A stretch of DNA of 35,802 nt from positions 1 through 35,802 of the forward strand of contig JAAAUF010000394.1 of assembly GCA_015499985.1 (NCBI GenBank), in the 5' to 3' direction. Numbering within the stretch: the first letter of the stretch is position 1; each line of letters begins with the position of its first letter. Below, piece by piece: positions 1 through 12,100 of this stretch. The position numbers and the translations under genes were made by a program. The DNA comes from Haplosporangium gracile. Taxonomy: Eukaryota > Mortierellomycota > Mortierellomycetes > Mortierellales > Mortierellaceae. The notes under the pieces are model-generated. The model was not told the DNA's origin. It saw only the letters and a list, made by a program, of their open reading frames with translations, and ran no database searches.

Positions 1-75
1 TGTTGTGTTGTGTTGTGTTGTGTTGTGTTGTGTTGTGTTGTGTTGTGTTGTGGTGTGGTGTGGTGTGGTGTGGTG
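1..75. repeat. (TGTTG)n / (TGGTG)n microsatellite at the window edge
   Basis: Ten perfect TGTTG units fill 1-50 and are followed by five TGGTG units at 51-75, a single-base variant of the same pentamer. The array begins at base 1, so its true length is unknown. It does not match the common fungal telomere repeat TTAGGG. It probably marks an assembly end at a simple repeat. Confidence 0.95.
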
Positions 76-1048
76 TGGGTTGAGTTGTATTGTTTGAAGG
101 AGAAAAGAGGAGAGAAACGAATACTTTTAAATAGTCCTTGAAATAAAATTGTCTCACATCATCTGTGATCATCAGTCACCGTGACGTGCGGAAGTCCTTA
201 TTCCAAAAAGAGAAGACCGTTCCCTTCCCCGCAGAGTGATGCCGGTTTCTGTAAAGAGCAGGCCCAGTGACATCACCTTAGTTAGCCTAGCCGTCATTTT
301 GCAGGGGTAACCGCTTCCTCCTCCTAGTTCCGCCTTGGGAAGATAGTAATGCTTTCCCTCAGTTGCTTTCCTGCCGTCATGATAGCTGAGCTTAATCCTT
401 CACCTTCTAACGTGGTAAGTCGAAAATGGGCCCTATTGCATATTCTCTTATTGCATCTTCTCCTATTGCATATTCTTGTCCTACTGCATATTCCTTTGCC
501 GAAATTAAGGTTCGTTTACACGCTGTAGAAAACCCCTTTAAAGTTACACGGACGTAGAAGACTTTCTTATTGCATAACCTCTTCTATTGCATATCAATGC
601 TTGCAGCCAAAGCGTATGCAATAGGTGAGGTTTGGCTGTTCTCGTTTAATTTCTTATGCTCCTGCTGTAGCTTCTTGAAGGCATATTTTCAGTGTGGGGT
701 GAGTGGCCTACAACGTGTGCAATCAGAGCATGGTGGTGGCGGCTAGAGGTGCTTCCAGGCTCCATGTGTTGAAGTGGGAATACGGCGCGGTTGGCAGTCA
801 CAGCCAATTTTTGTTTATGCGAGCTGCCACCTTGAGGTTAAGCATCGCATCTCTGAACACGGACATACATTCGACCCCGTCAGACGACATCATCAGCCGG
901 CACGACAGCAAGAAGCAACCTGGATCTGATTGGGCACAAGTGTTCAAACCATCCTAATATTCCTTGGTCTTACACATCCAACAGTTGACGAATTCTTTCG
1001 CCTCAGTTTTTATTTAGGAATACAGCAAAGTCTTTTTTTACTCTGTCC
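76..1048. other. Non-coding region upstream of the kinesin gene
   Basis: About 970 bases without a supportable gene. The short open frames here show no domain and no consistent splice structure. The region holds the TATTGCATA repeat cluster (432-624). A polypyrimidine stretch followed by an acceptor-like TGCAG lies at about 1032-1054, so a 5' non-coding exon or intron of the kinesin gene could start here. I see no tRNA. Confidence 0.5.
432..624. repeat. Reiterated TATTGCATA-type motif cluster
   Basis: Seven near-identical copies of the core (C/T)TATTGCATA(T/A) lie at about 432, 448, 462, 480 (one mismatch, CTACTGCATA), 566 and 583 on the plus strand, and at about 614-624 on the minus strand (ATGCAATAGGT). 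The first four are spaced 14-18 bp apart. The cluster sits 0.4-0.6 kb upstream of the kinesin start. It may be a decayed tandem repeat or a multi-site regulatory element; the sequence alone does not decide. Confidence 0.7.
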
Positions 1049-4000
1049 ATGCAGGACTTGGAGGCCGTCAGTTCTCTTCACCATCTACCAGGGTCTAGCA
1101 CCACGCACTACAACACTCACAACAACAAAAATACTACAAAAGATACACACCCCAATCTGGATTTGGAGTTGACCGAGGCCGCCCTTATGTCCTCAAAGAC
1201 AGGCGGTGGCGGCGACGACAACGCGTCTAACCATCTCAATGGTAGCGCGGGAGCGATGGACCTGGGTACTGGATCTCCTCCTACCGAGGCTGTCAAAGGG
1301 ATCAGAAGAGTTCGGGAGGCGCCACAGTGGCCCTCAGAGTCTGCCATCCTTGTTGCAGGTGAGTCGTGCACAGTGCCAGACATATCCTGTCGTTATATCA
1401 ACAAACAAGACTGAGCAAGGGGCTAAAGCGCAACATTATTTTACCCTGTATGTAGTGCGAGTCAGACCTTTCAATGTTTCTGAACAAATGCGTCTTCCTC
1501 AAGCGTCGACCAGCAAGTTCAACTTCTCGGCAGATGCATCACTGGCAGGTCTAACAGGAGCAGGGCATGGTCGAGGCGATAGTTCAGACAACCTGGGCCA
1601 CACAGGTTCGAAAGGACAGGGGGCGATCAGGAAAGTTGTCGATGTTCTGGACGACAGTGTGCTAGTCTTTGACCCACCAGATGCAGAAAGTATTTCAAAG
1701 TACAAGAGGGCGCTACTCCCTGTTCAGGCCTATAGACGATTCAAAGACATGCGCTATGCGTTTGATCGCGTGTTTCATGAAGATGCGCAGCAGGAGGAGG
1801 TAAATTACTCACGAAAGAGACGGTATTTTGATAAGTTCATTGACACTATAATGATGAATGATACTAATACAGATAATCTTTTGTGGTATGACTAGGTTTT
1901 TGAGAACACGACGCGACACTTGATCGACGGCGTTTTGAACGGGTACAATGGAACTCTCTTCGCTTATGGTGCTACAGGATGCGGCAAGACACACACAATC
2001 AGCGGGACACTCGAGAGACCAGGGATTATTTTTCTTACTATGCAGGAGCTCTACGATCGAATCAAGGAAATGGAGGATGAGAAAACTGTCGAGGTTTCAT
2101 TATCGTACCTGGAAGTCTACAACGAGACGATCCGTGACCTGCTCGCCAAGCCTGGTTCAGACTCTGTCAAGCCTGCTTCCTTGCATCTCCGGGAGGACTC
2201 TGCAAAGAAGATTTCTATCGCAGGTCTCTCAGAACATCACCCAAAAGGAGTAAGCAATTTAAGCAAACGATTTCGTGTTACCAGAGAGAAAGAGTGAAAT
2301 GCAACTTGTCGGAATCTAGAGACAGTAACTAACAAGTTTACTTTTTGATATTTTTTTGTACTTAGATGGATGCGCTCATGGATTTGGTTTTGATGGGGAA
2401 CGAAAACAGGACAATGTCACCAACAGAGGCCAATGCGACTTCGTCGCGTTCACATGCAGTCCTGCAAATCAACATTTGCCAACGCCTCAAGACTGCCAAT
2501 GTGTCCGAGGATTTTACTATCGCAACACTTTCCTTGATCGACTTGGCTGGAAGTGAGCGAGCGTCAGCCACCAAAAACCGAGGAACACGTTTGACTGAAG
2601 GTACATTAACCAGCTGGTGACATTTTGCAGAAGAAATTACATGTAACATCACAGCCCAGAGCTGACCGTGACGATCGGATTGTCATATAATAGGAGCCAA
2701 CATCAACAAGTCTCTCCTCGCACTTGGCAATTGTATTAATGCGCTTTGCGACAATAAGCCCAAGGCCCATATACCATATCGCGACAGCAAGCTCACCCGG
2801 CTGCTCAAGTTTTCGTTGGGAGGTAATTGCAAGACAGTCATGATAGCTTGCGTCAGCCCCTCCAGCCAACATTACGAGGAAACACACAATACTCTCAAGT
2901 ACGCCAATCGGGCGAAAAACATCAAAACCAAGGTCACCAAGAACACCCTAAATGTTGACCGACATGTCTCCGAGTACGTGCAGGCCATCTACGAGTTACG
3001 ACAGGAGGTTGCAGAACTCAAGGGCAAGCTGCAGAATCAAGCCAGAGGCGAGGAAATTGAAAAAGCACAGCAAAGGCAGGATGCTCTATCGCGGGAGGTT
3101 GAGGAGACAGTGAGGAAGATGCGCGCGACTTTCCAGACAGCACGGTCTCAGGAGCAGAGCTATGCACAATTACAGTCTCGGCATTTTATCATCTCGGCGC
3201 GACTTTCTGGACTTCAACGGTGGCGAGAAGGGTTTTACCAGGCCTCCCAGGCCGCACAGCAGCAATATGAGCAGTTGGAGAAGGACATCGAAGCGCAGGG
3301 TGGCCAAGGCAGTGGAATGGATGATGATACGGCGATTGCTCGAGCGAAGAAATTGAACAATTCGATGAGCGCGTCATCCTCTTACATCAACATGGTCGAC
3401 CAGCTGATTCAGGACCTGAACGACCAAACCATAATGCTGACGCAACAAATGCAGGAACAGGAGGACTCTCTCAAGCTCTATGCAGTTTCAATCCAGTCCC
3501 TTGAGAAGCGTGGAGGACTCTCATCGGCCAGCTTCCCATACCACCGCCTGTACGAGCTGGAGAAGAAATGCCAGACATTGGAGTCACACAACAAGATTCT
3601 TACAACAAAGCTGGAGCTCTCGGATTTGTCTTTGAGCGAACAATTTTTGGCTACGGAGGACTTTATGGAACTGAGCGCCAATTCTCTTGTCGGGTTGCGG
3701 TCGGAGATCGAGGCGGTTGAGCAGGCTGGACTGGCGACAAGAACCTTGAATGATATCTACATGTCGTCGATCACCAGTTTCACGGATATGACCAAGAGGA
3801 TCGGGACGTCTCTTTCACAGAGTCAAGATTTCCCTGGTTCAGAGACCAATGATGCTGGGTCCAGCAGCACGATCGGCCTTGGCGATTCTAGACTGATGTC
3901 GATCCTGCCCGAGGTTCCAAGCACACCCGTCAAGCGGCATTCACAGAGCAATGTTTTGCCCAACCTATCCATGGATACCGTCGACACCAACCTCGCCCTA

Positions 4001-5731
4001 GGGTCCAGCAGTCTTTATGGAAGTCAGTCACCCAGCAGGATGTTCCAGGAACGGAATCAATGGGGCAGTCCACAGAACCCCTTCCAGAGCCCGCCTCCGG
4101 CCCCCAGTAGGCGTCCCAGTACCCCCCGCAGGAAGTCCAACCCTATGGCAGGAGTCATCTTTTCGCCCAAGAGACGTCCGCGTGGAGGATTGCGACAGCA
4201 TCGTGATTTCCCTACGCCAACAAAACGTAATGTCAATTTTTTGCTCGACGTTGTTGCTGAGGACGAGGAGCGGTATTCAACTGGTTGGCGTGATCCGGCA
4301 CGACCCATTATTCGGCCGACTCCCTTTCCTTCCTTGAGTGCCCTGCAGGACGATTCTCCGACCAGTACCCCACCACAAGTGTCGAGTTCTTCATCATCAT
4401 CTTTTGGTAGAATCGGTTTTAGCGGTGGAGCCAAGCGAATCGTCGTCAATAGCAATGGAACCAGCGGCATTGGGACCTCCAATGGGCAAGGAGGAGGAGC
4501 AAGGAGGATAGTTGTCAGCAGTAGTTCGGTACCTTCGGGTATCAAATCGGCCAAGGGAGAGATGTCGAAAGGCCCGCAGAGACTGAGTCCGTTTGTGACA
4601 GGAAATAACAGTGGCTCGCCGCCCAGCATCTTTTCAAGTCCAACCAAACGACTCCGACAACTGGATGGGGATAGCACAGGGCATGCTGGGAAGAAGCAGC
4701 GTAGCTCACCTGGCCTTTCGCAACAGCCGCAGGTTGTCCTTCATGGAGCCTCATCCGCCACAGCTGCCCGGATTGCTCGCCGCCAGAGTCTGATGCCAGA
4801 GAATCGGAATCCGTTCAAGGTGGCGTCAACAGCAGCAGCAACAGTGTCCGGGGATAGGAAAATCGACTCTGTGATGACGTCTCCTCCCAATGGCACTAGA
4901 TCTGGCAGTGCCAATCAACTGGCTTCTAAGATCCACGGCCTCTCGACTGATACTGATTCATTAGGGCCTTCTTCTGGTCAAGGATCAAGCCGCATCCCTA
5001 TCCCGTCTCCGCCACCACCAGTAGACACCGGGAAAAAGCCTCTTCGACTGGATAGAAGTGACCCACTCAAGTCGATTCCCAAACAGCTTTCCGCCGCCCT
5101 CGTCTCTACAACATCCGCTACATCCACAGCGCCCAAGATTTCGACCGCAACCAAGCGTCGACTCAGTATGGGTTCCATTGGACAAGGGAACAACAGCCTG
5201 CATGCAGACAAAAGCAGCAAGACCAACGGTGGCAGCATGGGATACAGTCCAGTGAGTAGTGGCATTGGTGGAGGACCCATTCGAGATGCAAGCACACGAC
5301 GGAGAATCCGAGCTCAAGTCACACTTACATCACCACTCAATATCCCACCGTTCCAGCAATTGGGTGGAAATGGAGGAGCAGGAGGAAGTGGTCCCGGCAG
5401 TCTTGGGTACCAATTCACCCCTGGCGAGCTAGGCGCCCCCGTGTCGTCAGACAGTCAAGACACACGACCAGAATCGACGCGAGGCAAGCGGCGCGTGAGC
5501 ATGATGGCGGCCCTACCTCGAACAACCTCTGTTGATGTTGAACCAGCAGTTGAAAATGACTCATCGTCGTCGTCTATCCCGATGCCTGTGACGGGATCCA
5601 ATCGGCGAAGGTCACTGGGACCTATACGGCCCTTGAGCAACAATAATAGCAGTAGCGACAGCAACTTGCAGGACCCTGAACCATCATCTTCCCTCTCTAC
5701 CACGGCAACCTTTTCCTTATCGTCTTTGTAA
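1049..5731 (+). CDS. KIP3: Kinesin-8 motor protein (Kip3/KIF18 type)
   Basis: Plus-end-directed, microtubule-depolymerising kinesin controlling spindle and cytoplasmic microtubule length. Exons: 1049-1358, 1456-1799, 1896-2249, 2366-2600, 2694-5731; all junctions are GT-AG and in frame (1426 aa). Motor signatures appear in order: VAVRVRPFN joined across intron 1, P-loop GATGCGKT at about 243-250, switch I SSRSH at about 362-366, switch II DLAGSE at about 395-400, then [19 protein letters not shown]. The phrase [15 protein letters not shown] and the neck beginning [17 protein letters not shown] are typical of kinesin-8. A Gly/Ser-rich insert of about 40 aa follows the first motor strand, as in the long loop of this family. 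Coiled coil follows at about 510-680. The last ~550 residues are a Ser/Pro/Arg-rich basic tail with many SP/TP sites. The start is uncertain: ATG 1187 is an equally good alternative, and a spliced 5' exon is possible. Confidence 0.95.
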
Positions 5732-5906
5732 TATAGATTTCTTTCTGTAGTAAAATAATATAAAAAATGCGTTTTTGCTAAAAAAAAAAAAAATGTGAAT
5801 TATTACGGGATGTTTGATGTATTACAAAAAGAAAAAGAATAATGGTAGCAATGATGTAGAAAACTGTAAAAAATGGATAAATGTAATGAAGAGCGAAAGA
5901 TGCAAT
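5732..5906. other. Tail-to-tail gap between kinesin-8 and Set9
   Basis: Only 175 bases separate the stop codons of two convergent genes. The gap is AT-rich, with AATATAAAA-like sequence at about 5756-5766 for the plus-strand transcript and a run of A at about 5780-5793 that reads as poly-T on the minus strand. The two 3' UTRs probably overlap. Confidence 0.6.
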
Positions 5907-6189
5907 TTAGTTTGCGAACATCTGCTTCTCCTCAACCCATGCGTCATACCTAAAGAAGCAAGAAAGTCAAAAATGGTTAATAATCTGAGGCTATATCGGC
6001 TATATCGACTGTATAGACTGATAAATTAAAAATAATAGCATAAAAAACTTACTTTTGCGGATATCCTTCATAGTGGACCTTGTACTCGTACACCTCTGGC
6101 AGCGTCTCGTGGTCCCGTCTCGCCTTGACTTCGCACTCAAACATAACGCTGTTCTCTCCGGGCGCCATGACAGAGTCGCCCAGCTCGAA
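5907..6189 (-). other. Chromobarrel (Tudor-knot) domain at the Set9 C-terminus
   Basis: Residues about 2521-2579, encoded by the end of exon 7 and all of exon 8. The pattern FELGDSVMA, then FECEVKARRD, YEYKVHYEGYPQKYDAWV and EEKQMFAN matches the MRG15/Eaf3/Esa1 chromobarrel: a start strand, YKVHY strand, G-[YW]-x-x-x-[YW]-D-x-W turn and final strand. Aromatic positions that form the methyl-lysine cage in this family are present. Without exon 8 the frame would stop at the intron 7 donor and cut the domain in half, which supports the splice model. Confidence 0.85.
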
Positions 6190-9100
6190 TTTAGGCCTCG
6201 ACGTGTTTGGCAACTTGGCCTCCTTGTTTCTGTTTCGGAGTCGAGCCTCAGCAATATTGTCCAGTGAAATGAGGCGGCTCACCAAATTCCTCGACACCTT
6301 CTCGACCTTGTCATGTCTATTCCTGCGATCCGTTGTCGTGGTTGCGGCGGTAAAAGATGGCTTGGCATCCTTCAACGTCGAAGCAGCAGGTGCTCGACTC
6401 AGACGCGTAGATTGCCTCTTATGTGATTTTCCCACAAGCGAGGAACCCTGCTTCCCAGAATGGCTTGGATGGACCTCTTCCTCCTCTTCCTCGTCTCCCT
6501 CGTCTTCCTCCGATGGTGTCTCATCTTCCACCGCCACCTCCTCCACTTTCCCTTCCTCCGTCTCCGGTGCCGTCTCATTATTGTTCGACAATGGCTTGCC
6601 CTTCTTCGGTGTAGCCTTGTCATTCTTCAATGGAGCCTTAGCCTTCCTCGATGATGCCTTGACTTTTTCCGATGCTGCCTCATCCTTCGTCGACAATGCC
6701 TTGCCCTTCTTTGATGGCGTCTTGACCCTCTTCGATGGTATCTTGACTTGCTCCGATGGCGCCTCGATCTTCTCTAATGGTGCCTGACCATTCTTCGATA
6801 GCGCCTTGGCCTTCCTCGATGGTACCTTGACATTCTCCATCGGCGACTCGTTCTTCTCCGGTGGTGTCTCGTCCTTCTCTGGCGGCGTCTCATCCTGAGA
6901 AGGCTGAGATTTGTCCTGCATCGACTTGAGCGACCTTCGAACTCGACGACGCTTTACCGCCGTAGCGCCCGCAACAGTTTCAAGAGCAACATCAACGTGA
7001 CCTTTCGACCTTTGGGCGTCAGATCTGGTGACTATAAACTCATCCTCAACTGGCAACTCCAAATCTGCGGTGTCCTGAAGTGAGCGCTTACGCGTAGACA
7101 ACGCCACGGGCCATCCTTGATCATCTGGTACTTCTGCCGCCTTTTCCTTCGATCGCTTTTTAGGCGCCGCGCTCGACAAGGCCGATTCCGTAGACACCCC
7201 TGGACTCTCAACTGCAGCAGATGGGCCCTGTCTCGCCGGGGCACCTTCAACCCTGCCCAAATTTGCTCTCAGCGCAAGAGTAAACTTGACCATCACTAGC
7301 GCAGGATCTTTCTTTGATGAAGTCACCTTTCCTGTTATGATCCTGCTCTTCTCAATTCCAACATCGACGGACGGCGCTAGGTCATCGCTTGCCTTCTTGC
7401 TCTGCGAAGACGCGGGCACGGTCAGCTCGTTCTCTTGTGTATCGACTGTTTCCGCAGCGACATCCTTGCGGCCTTCTACATTGACAGCTGCAACAGAATC
7501 ATCGCTGGTCTGCTTGTCCCCCACAGTCTCAGGTGTCGACCACTCTGTCTCAGAGGTGACAACTGGTCCTGTAAATACCTCGCTCTCCTCTGACTCAGCA
7601 TCACCAAACAAAGTGGAACCGTCGCCGGTCGCCTTCTTCCCAGTATCGGCAGATGTCGCGGACTCGGTCTCGGGGTTACTCTGCGCCGCTCCCTCGTCAA
7701 CAATCAGCCTCCTGCGCTTTCGAGACCTACCCTTGACCTCAATTACGTCTCCATCAAGGAGGCGTGGCTTGCTCGTATGTCTCCTTGTTGCTTTGGGAGG
7801 ACTTGAAGGCTTCTCGAGATAGGCAACGAGTGACTCGCCGTTCCTGTTCCGAGATCGGACGGATCGGATACTCGAATCGATGTCAAACCCAATGATTCCG
7901 CCTTTGATACTCCACAGCCTTAGAGACTGGAGTTCCTTATTGTCTGTGACATCGACGGCTGAAAAAGTTGAGGATGGCTCGGGCGACTCCGTCGCGGGAC
8001 ATGAAGATGATGATGACGATGAGGCCGAAGGTGAGGCTCTGGAGTCGGCCGTCTCCAGCAAAGGTGGCACAGGAGTGCTTCTTGAAGACTTGCTTAGCCT
8101 CTCCGTCGCCATAGTGCCTTGGAAGTTAGAAACCGTGAATCCTGCGGAGCTATCGACCTGAGAAGCCTCATCCTGCACTGGGGCCGCGGGTTCCTTGCGG
8201 CTCCTCTTCTTCTTTCGCTGTCGTCGAGTAGACTCCGCCTCATTATGCTCCTTGGATGCCCCTGCTCGCTCCTCGATCCATTCCTGGACAATAATCTTCT
8301 TGCCTCTCCCGGTAATGGTTCGCCTCTCTTGAACAACAACTAGTCCCCTAACCATGTCTCCATCCGCAATTGTCGAAGAAATCTGACGCTTGACTGCACT
8401 CATAGTCACCTTTGACTTTGACGATGAAGCTCTACGTGACTTCCCAGTTTGTGCCTTCCGGGATCGACTCCCAACTTGGCTGCCTTCAGAGACGGCGGTA
8501 TTATGTTCCGAAATGCTATCAGCTGTCTTGAGTCCTGGTAATGGTGATGACGATGTCGTTGATGGGCTTGCGTTGGATGGTGAGGAGGTAGTTCGACTCT
8601 TCTTGGCACTTCTCTTCCTGGGTGCACGTTTGGGTGTGTCGGCGGAGATCGAGGTTTCTCCGTCACGATGTGCCACAATGTGGTCCCATACAGCTATCGG
8701 AGGAGCCCGTCGAAGTGCAACCGTAGATGACACAACAAAGTCGGGACTCTTCGTCTGTAGAAGGCTCAGTACCTCGACCGCTTCACGATCGGCAGGCGTC
8801 AATCCTTCGAGGGCCTCATGGTCAGCAGACGTCAGGCTCTCGATGTCGATAAACTGTGTCTCGTCATTCTGAGTGTACGTAGGGTCGGACACTTGATCGT
8901 CATCCTGAGCGCCCATAGGGCTGGACACCTGATCATCATCGTAACCCACCACATCGATATCTTGATCGCCTTCACCCAGAGACGAGGATCTGGAGGATGG
9001 CATCAGTGAAGATAGTTCACTCGCATCAAAGGTATCGGTTGAACGATTGTCGATGGTATCGATTCCTCCACCATCTGCCTCTACCCTCTCGCACTCGTCC

Positions 9101-12100
9101 CAATCCGCATCCTCCTTATCAGTCTTCCCGATCCTTCTAGACTTTCTCAAGGTCACAGTCGGCTCTGGAGTTCCTCCATGGGCAAGCGATACATCCGTTT
9201 CGGTGGAGTCTGATGAGGCCGGTGTGCTCACACCACTCAAATCGTCCGAATCAAAGAGAAACGCGTCGCCATCCTGAGCCTTCCGAAGAAAGAGCGTTCT
9301 AGCTGGATGATTAATTATCTCGATACAGTTGTAGCGGCCTTCAATAACTCTGCTCTCCGTCAAGCTGTACTCGCAACCGGACATGTCCCATGTTGAAGAT
9401 AATGGATTTTTGCTGTCGTGAGTTTTGAGAAGACCTGGCAAGGAAGCAAAGCGAGAGGAGGAGTCCATGACAACGAGTTGGTGGGCCACAGGCTCGAGTG
9501 AGATAGAGCGGGGCAATGTCATCGTAGGTAGCGAGACAAGTGGGTCTGAAAGGCCTACATCCACAGTCTGCTTGTCCTGTCGTCGTCTCCGTGCCTTGGG
9601 TATCGTCATCGTCGTTGCCGTTGCCTCCACTGCAGACATGTTTGAGGTGAGTTGAACCGTGGGGTCCATACTGGCGACTCTAGACTTGGATCCAATCGAC
9701 CTCCTATTGGGTACTGCGTTGGATAAATGGCTCGATTCGACTTGGACTGGCGAGAGACTCGTAAGCGTGAACACTGTTCCATCGGCTGCTTTGAAAGAAT
9801 GCAGTCCCATATTGGCAGCTTCAAGAAGCTGAGCGTGCTCCGAAAGCTGTAGGTCTATTTGGAGCTGTCTCTTCGAGGGACCTCGGCGTTTCTTGGACTT
9901 GGAATTGCTGATGTTGGTAGATTCCGGGGGCTCTTCCAGCGGCTTTAATGGTGGTACGTCCTTGCTCAAACTCGCCGGTCTCAGTTCAGTGGGGTGGTGG
10001 GGGCCGTCAGGTTGGATGGAGGATTTCAGCTTCCGTGGGCGTTTGGCTTTTGTAGCGGATGGCGGCTGTTGCTGGACTTGGAGATGTTGAATATCCATGC
10101 TGTTGTCGTTTATGAATGAAAGTGCGAATCGCTTTACCATAGTAATCGAGGTCGTGTTGTAATCCTCCATGGAACCTCCGATCTGCTGCATCTCACAGCG
10201 AAGCTGTTCCTCACGATGTATGTATTCTTGATCCAGTCGCAGCTCATGCTCTTGAATGGCGAAAGGATCGATCGAGTTGCTGCTCCGCATGTGTTGTAAA
10301 TGTTGAATGGATTGTTGGTACTGGTATCGGAGTTGATGAAACTGCATCATGTTGCGCATCTCCTGAGCCTTGCGAGGGAAATCTTGTACAGCCTTGTCAA
10401 TGTCGGATAAGCTCATTTGGCCGACGAAAGACATGTTTTTCCAGGGGAGACGTGGTGGAATGTAGCCCTCATTCAAGAACGAGAGCGCTCGCTTCACGCA
10501 TGGGATCTTGAAGAAAAGGGGGCCTCTATCGGCATAGCTTTTGTAGGGCTCTTTGTCCGGATGGAAGAGCTTCAGACCCGAAATGTTGCAGACGGCATAA
10601 GCGTACTCCTCCAGAAATCGAACAACAATGAGGTCCGGATCTGAACCGCACTGAGGCATGGACTCATCCATTTGGTGTCGTGGTACAGTTACCGCAACCC
10701 ACCAAATTGTATTCGGATTCTCATCCATAGGGTCAACAAAGACGAGGTAGGGCGCGCAATGGAACGGATGGACAAGCATCGTGGGCTGGCTCGAATGTTC
10801 GTAGGAGTAGTCGTGCTGGACAGGGTAGTAGTAGTCTTGGTGATAAGATCCGGGTGGGTTGCTGGTTGTTCCCTGATACGTCGCCTGAGGATGCTCCATC
10901 TGCGGGTAGACCGCCTGACCACTTACACTGATCATGCCGGTATGCTCTATTGAAGGCATGACACCCTCGTAGTGAAACGGTTGCATGGAAGGCTCGACCG
11001 GATAAGAGTACCCATTGCGGTAGGACCCCGGTGCATTGGACGACTTCATTCGACGTTTCTTGTGGAGATCAAGCTTGGTTTTCTCCACTGGCGGCAGTCC
11101 CATGTGTTTCCGCATGGCGATCTTTCGGATGGCCAGCTGTCTCTGCTCTTCCAGATGGGCTCTATAAGCAGCCTTGGCCTGCTCCTGTTTCGTCCTAGCC
11201 TCCTCCTTGGCTTGATCATGCTTCGCCTTGGCCTCCTCCTTGGCTTGGTCATGCTTCGCCTTGGCCTCCTCCTTGGCTTGATCTTGCTTCGCCTTGGCCT
11301 CTTCCTTGGCTGCGGCTCGCGAGGCTTCAGCCAACTGCTTCTTCCTGGCCTTATCTCTTTCCTATATAACATGAAAGAAATGAAAGTTAACAACCACAAC
11401 CACAACCACAATCAAAATAAAAGTTTGTCAAAGTAATCTTGAAGGATTGATTAAAAGNNNNNNNNNNAAAAAAAAAAAAAAAAACTTACTTCTTGGGCGG
11501 CTTTTTTATATCGCTCAGCAATGACATGCTTGCTCCTCGACGGCCAGGCAATGCCGTAAATGGCAAAATGACGATAGCACCGGCGGCAGTCGTCCGAATC
11601 GTTACGTTCGCGTTCTGGAATGAAGGCTTTGCAGGTCACACAATGCTCTGGATCAGACACGATTATTGCTGCTCTGGCGCGTTTAGAAACCTTCTTTTGG
11701 AATGCCTTCCCCATTTCGTCTCCGACCTCACTCAGTTGAACCGACGCTCGACGTGAGTTTCCGTTGGTAGTGTCGCTTCGACCATCCTGAGATACGGAAC
11801 TCCATGCGACTGTTAGGTTCGACTGATTGTCTTTTTCGGTCGTCGAAGGACGTGCACCGGTATGACAGAGAAAATCGAGGGACATGCGAAAGTTCTTGGG
11901 CGAGAGCATGACAATGTCCTCGTCAACGCCTGCATCGCTCAAATCTCCGTCGAATTGGTCGCTATAGGCAGGATCATCCTCGTCATGCTCTACTGCTTCC
12001 TTCTTGGTCACTCGCGGCTGTTCATGCCCATCCTGCAGAGTTGGTTCCTCGCCATCACCCACCATAGAGAGCTGTAAGGAAGTCATCATATCGACAAGAG

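Noticed and set aside
1..75. Telomere
   Set aside because: The pentamer TGTTG/TGGTG is not a known telomere unit for this kind of fungus, and no subtelomeric gene family follows.
703..1172. Upstream exons of the kinesin gene
   Set aside because: The short frames have no conserved sequence and no donor could be matched to the acceptor-like site at about 1054, so no exon is claimed.
4057..4677. 206-aa minus-strand open frame within kinesin-8
   Set aside because: It is antisense to the Ser/Pro-rich tail of a well-supported gene, low in complexity, and has no domain.
6080..6787. 235-aa plus-strand open frame, Ser-rich
   Set aside because: It mirrors the Lys/Glu/Ser-rich repeats of Set9 on the other strand; the frame is open only because of codon bias.
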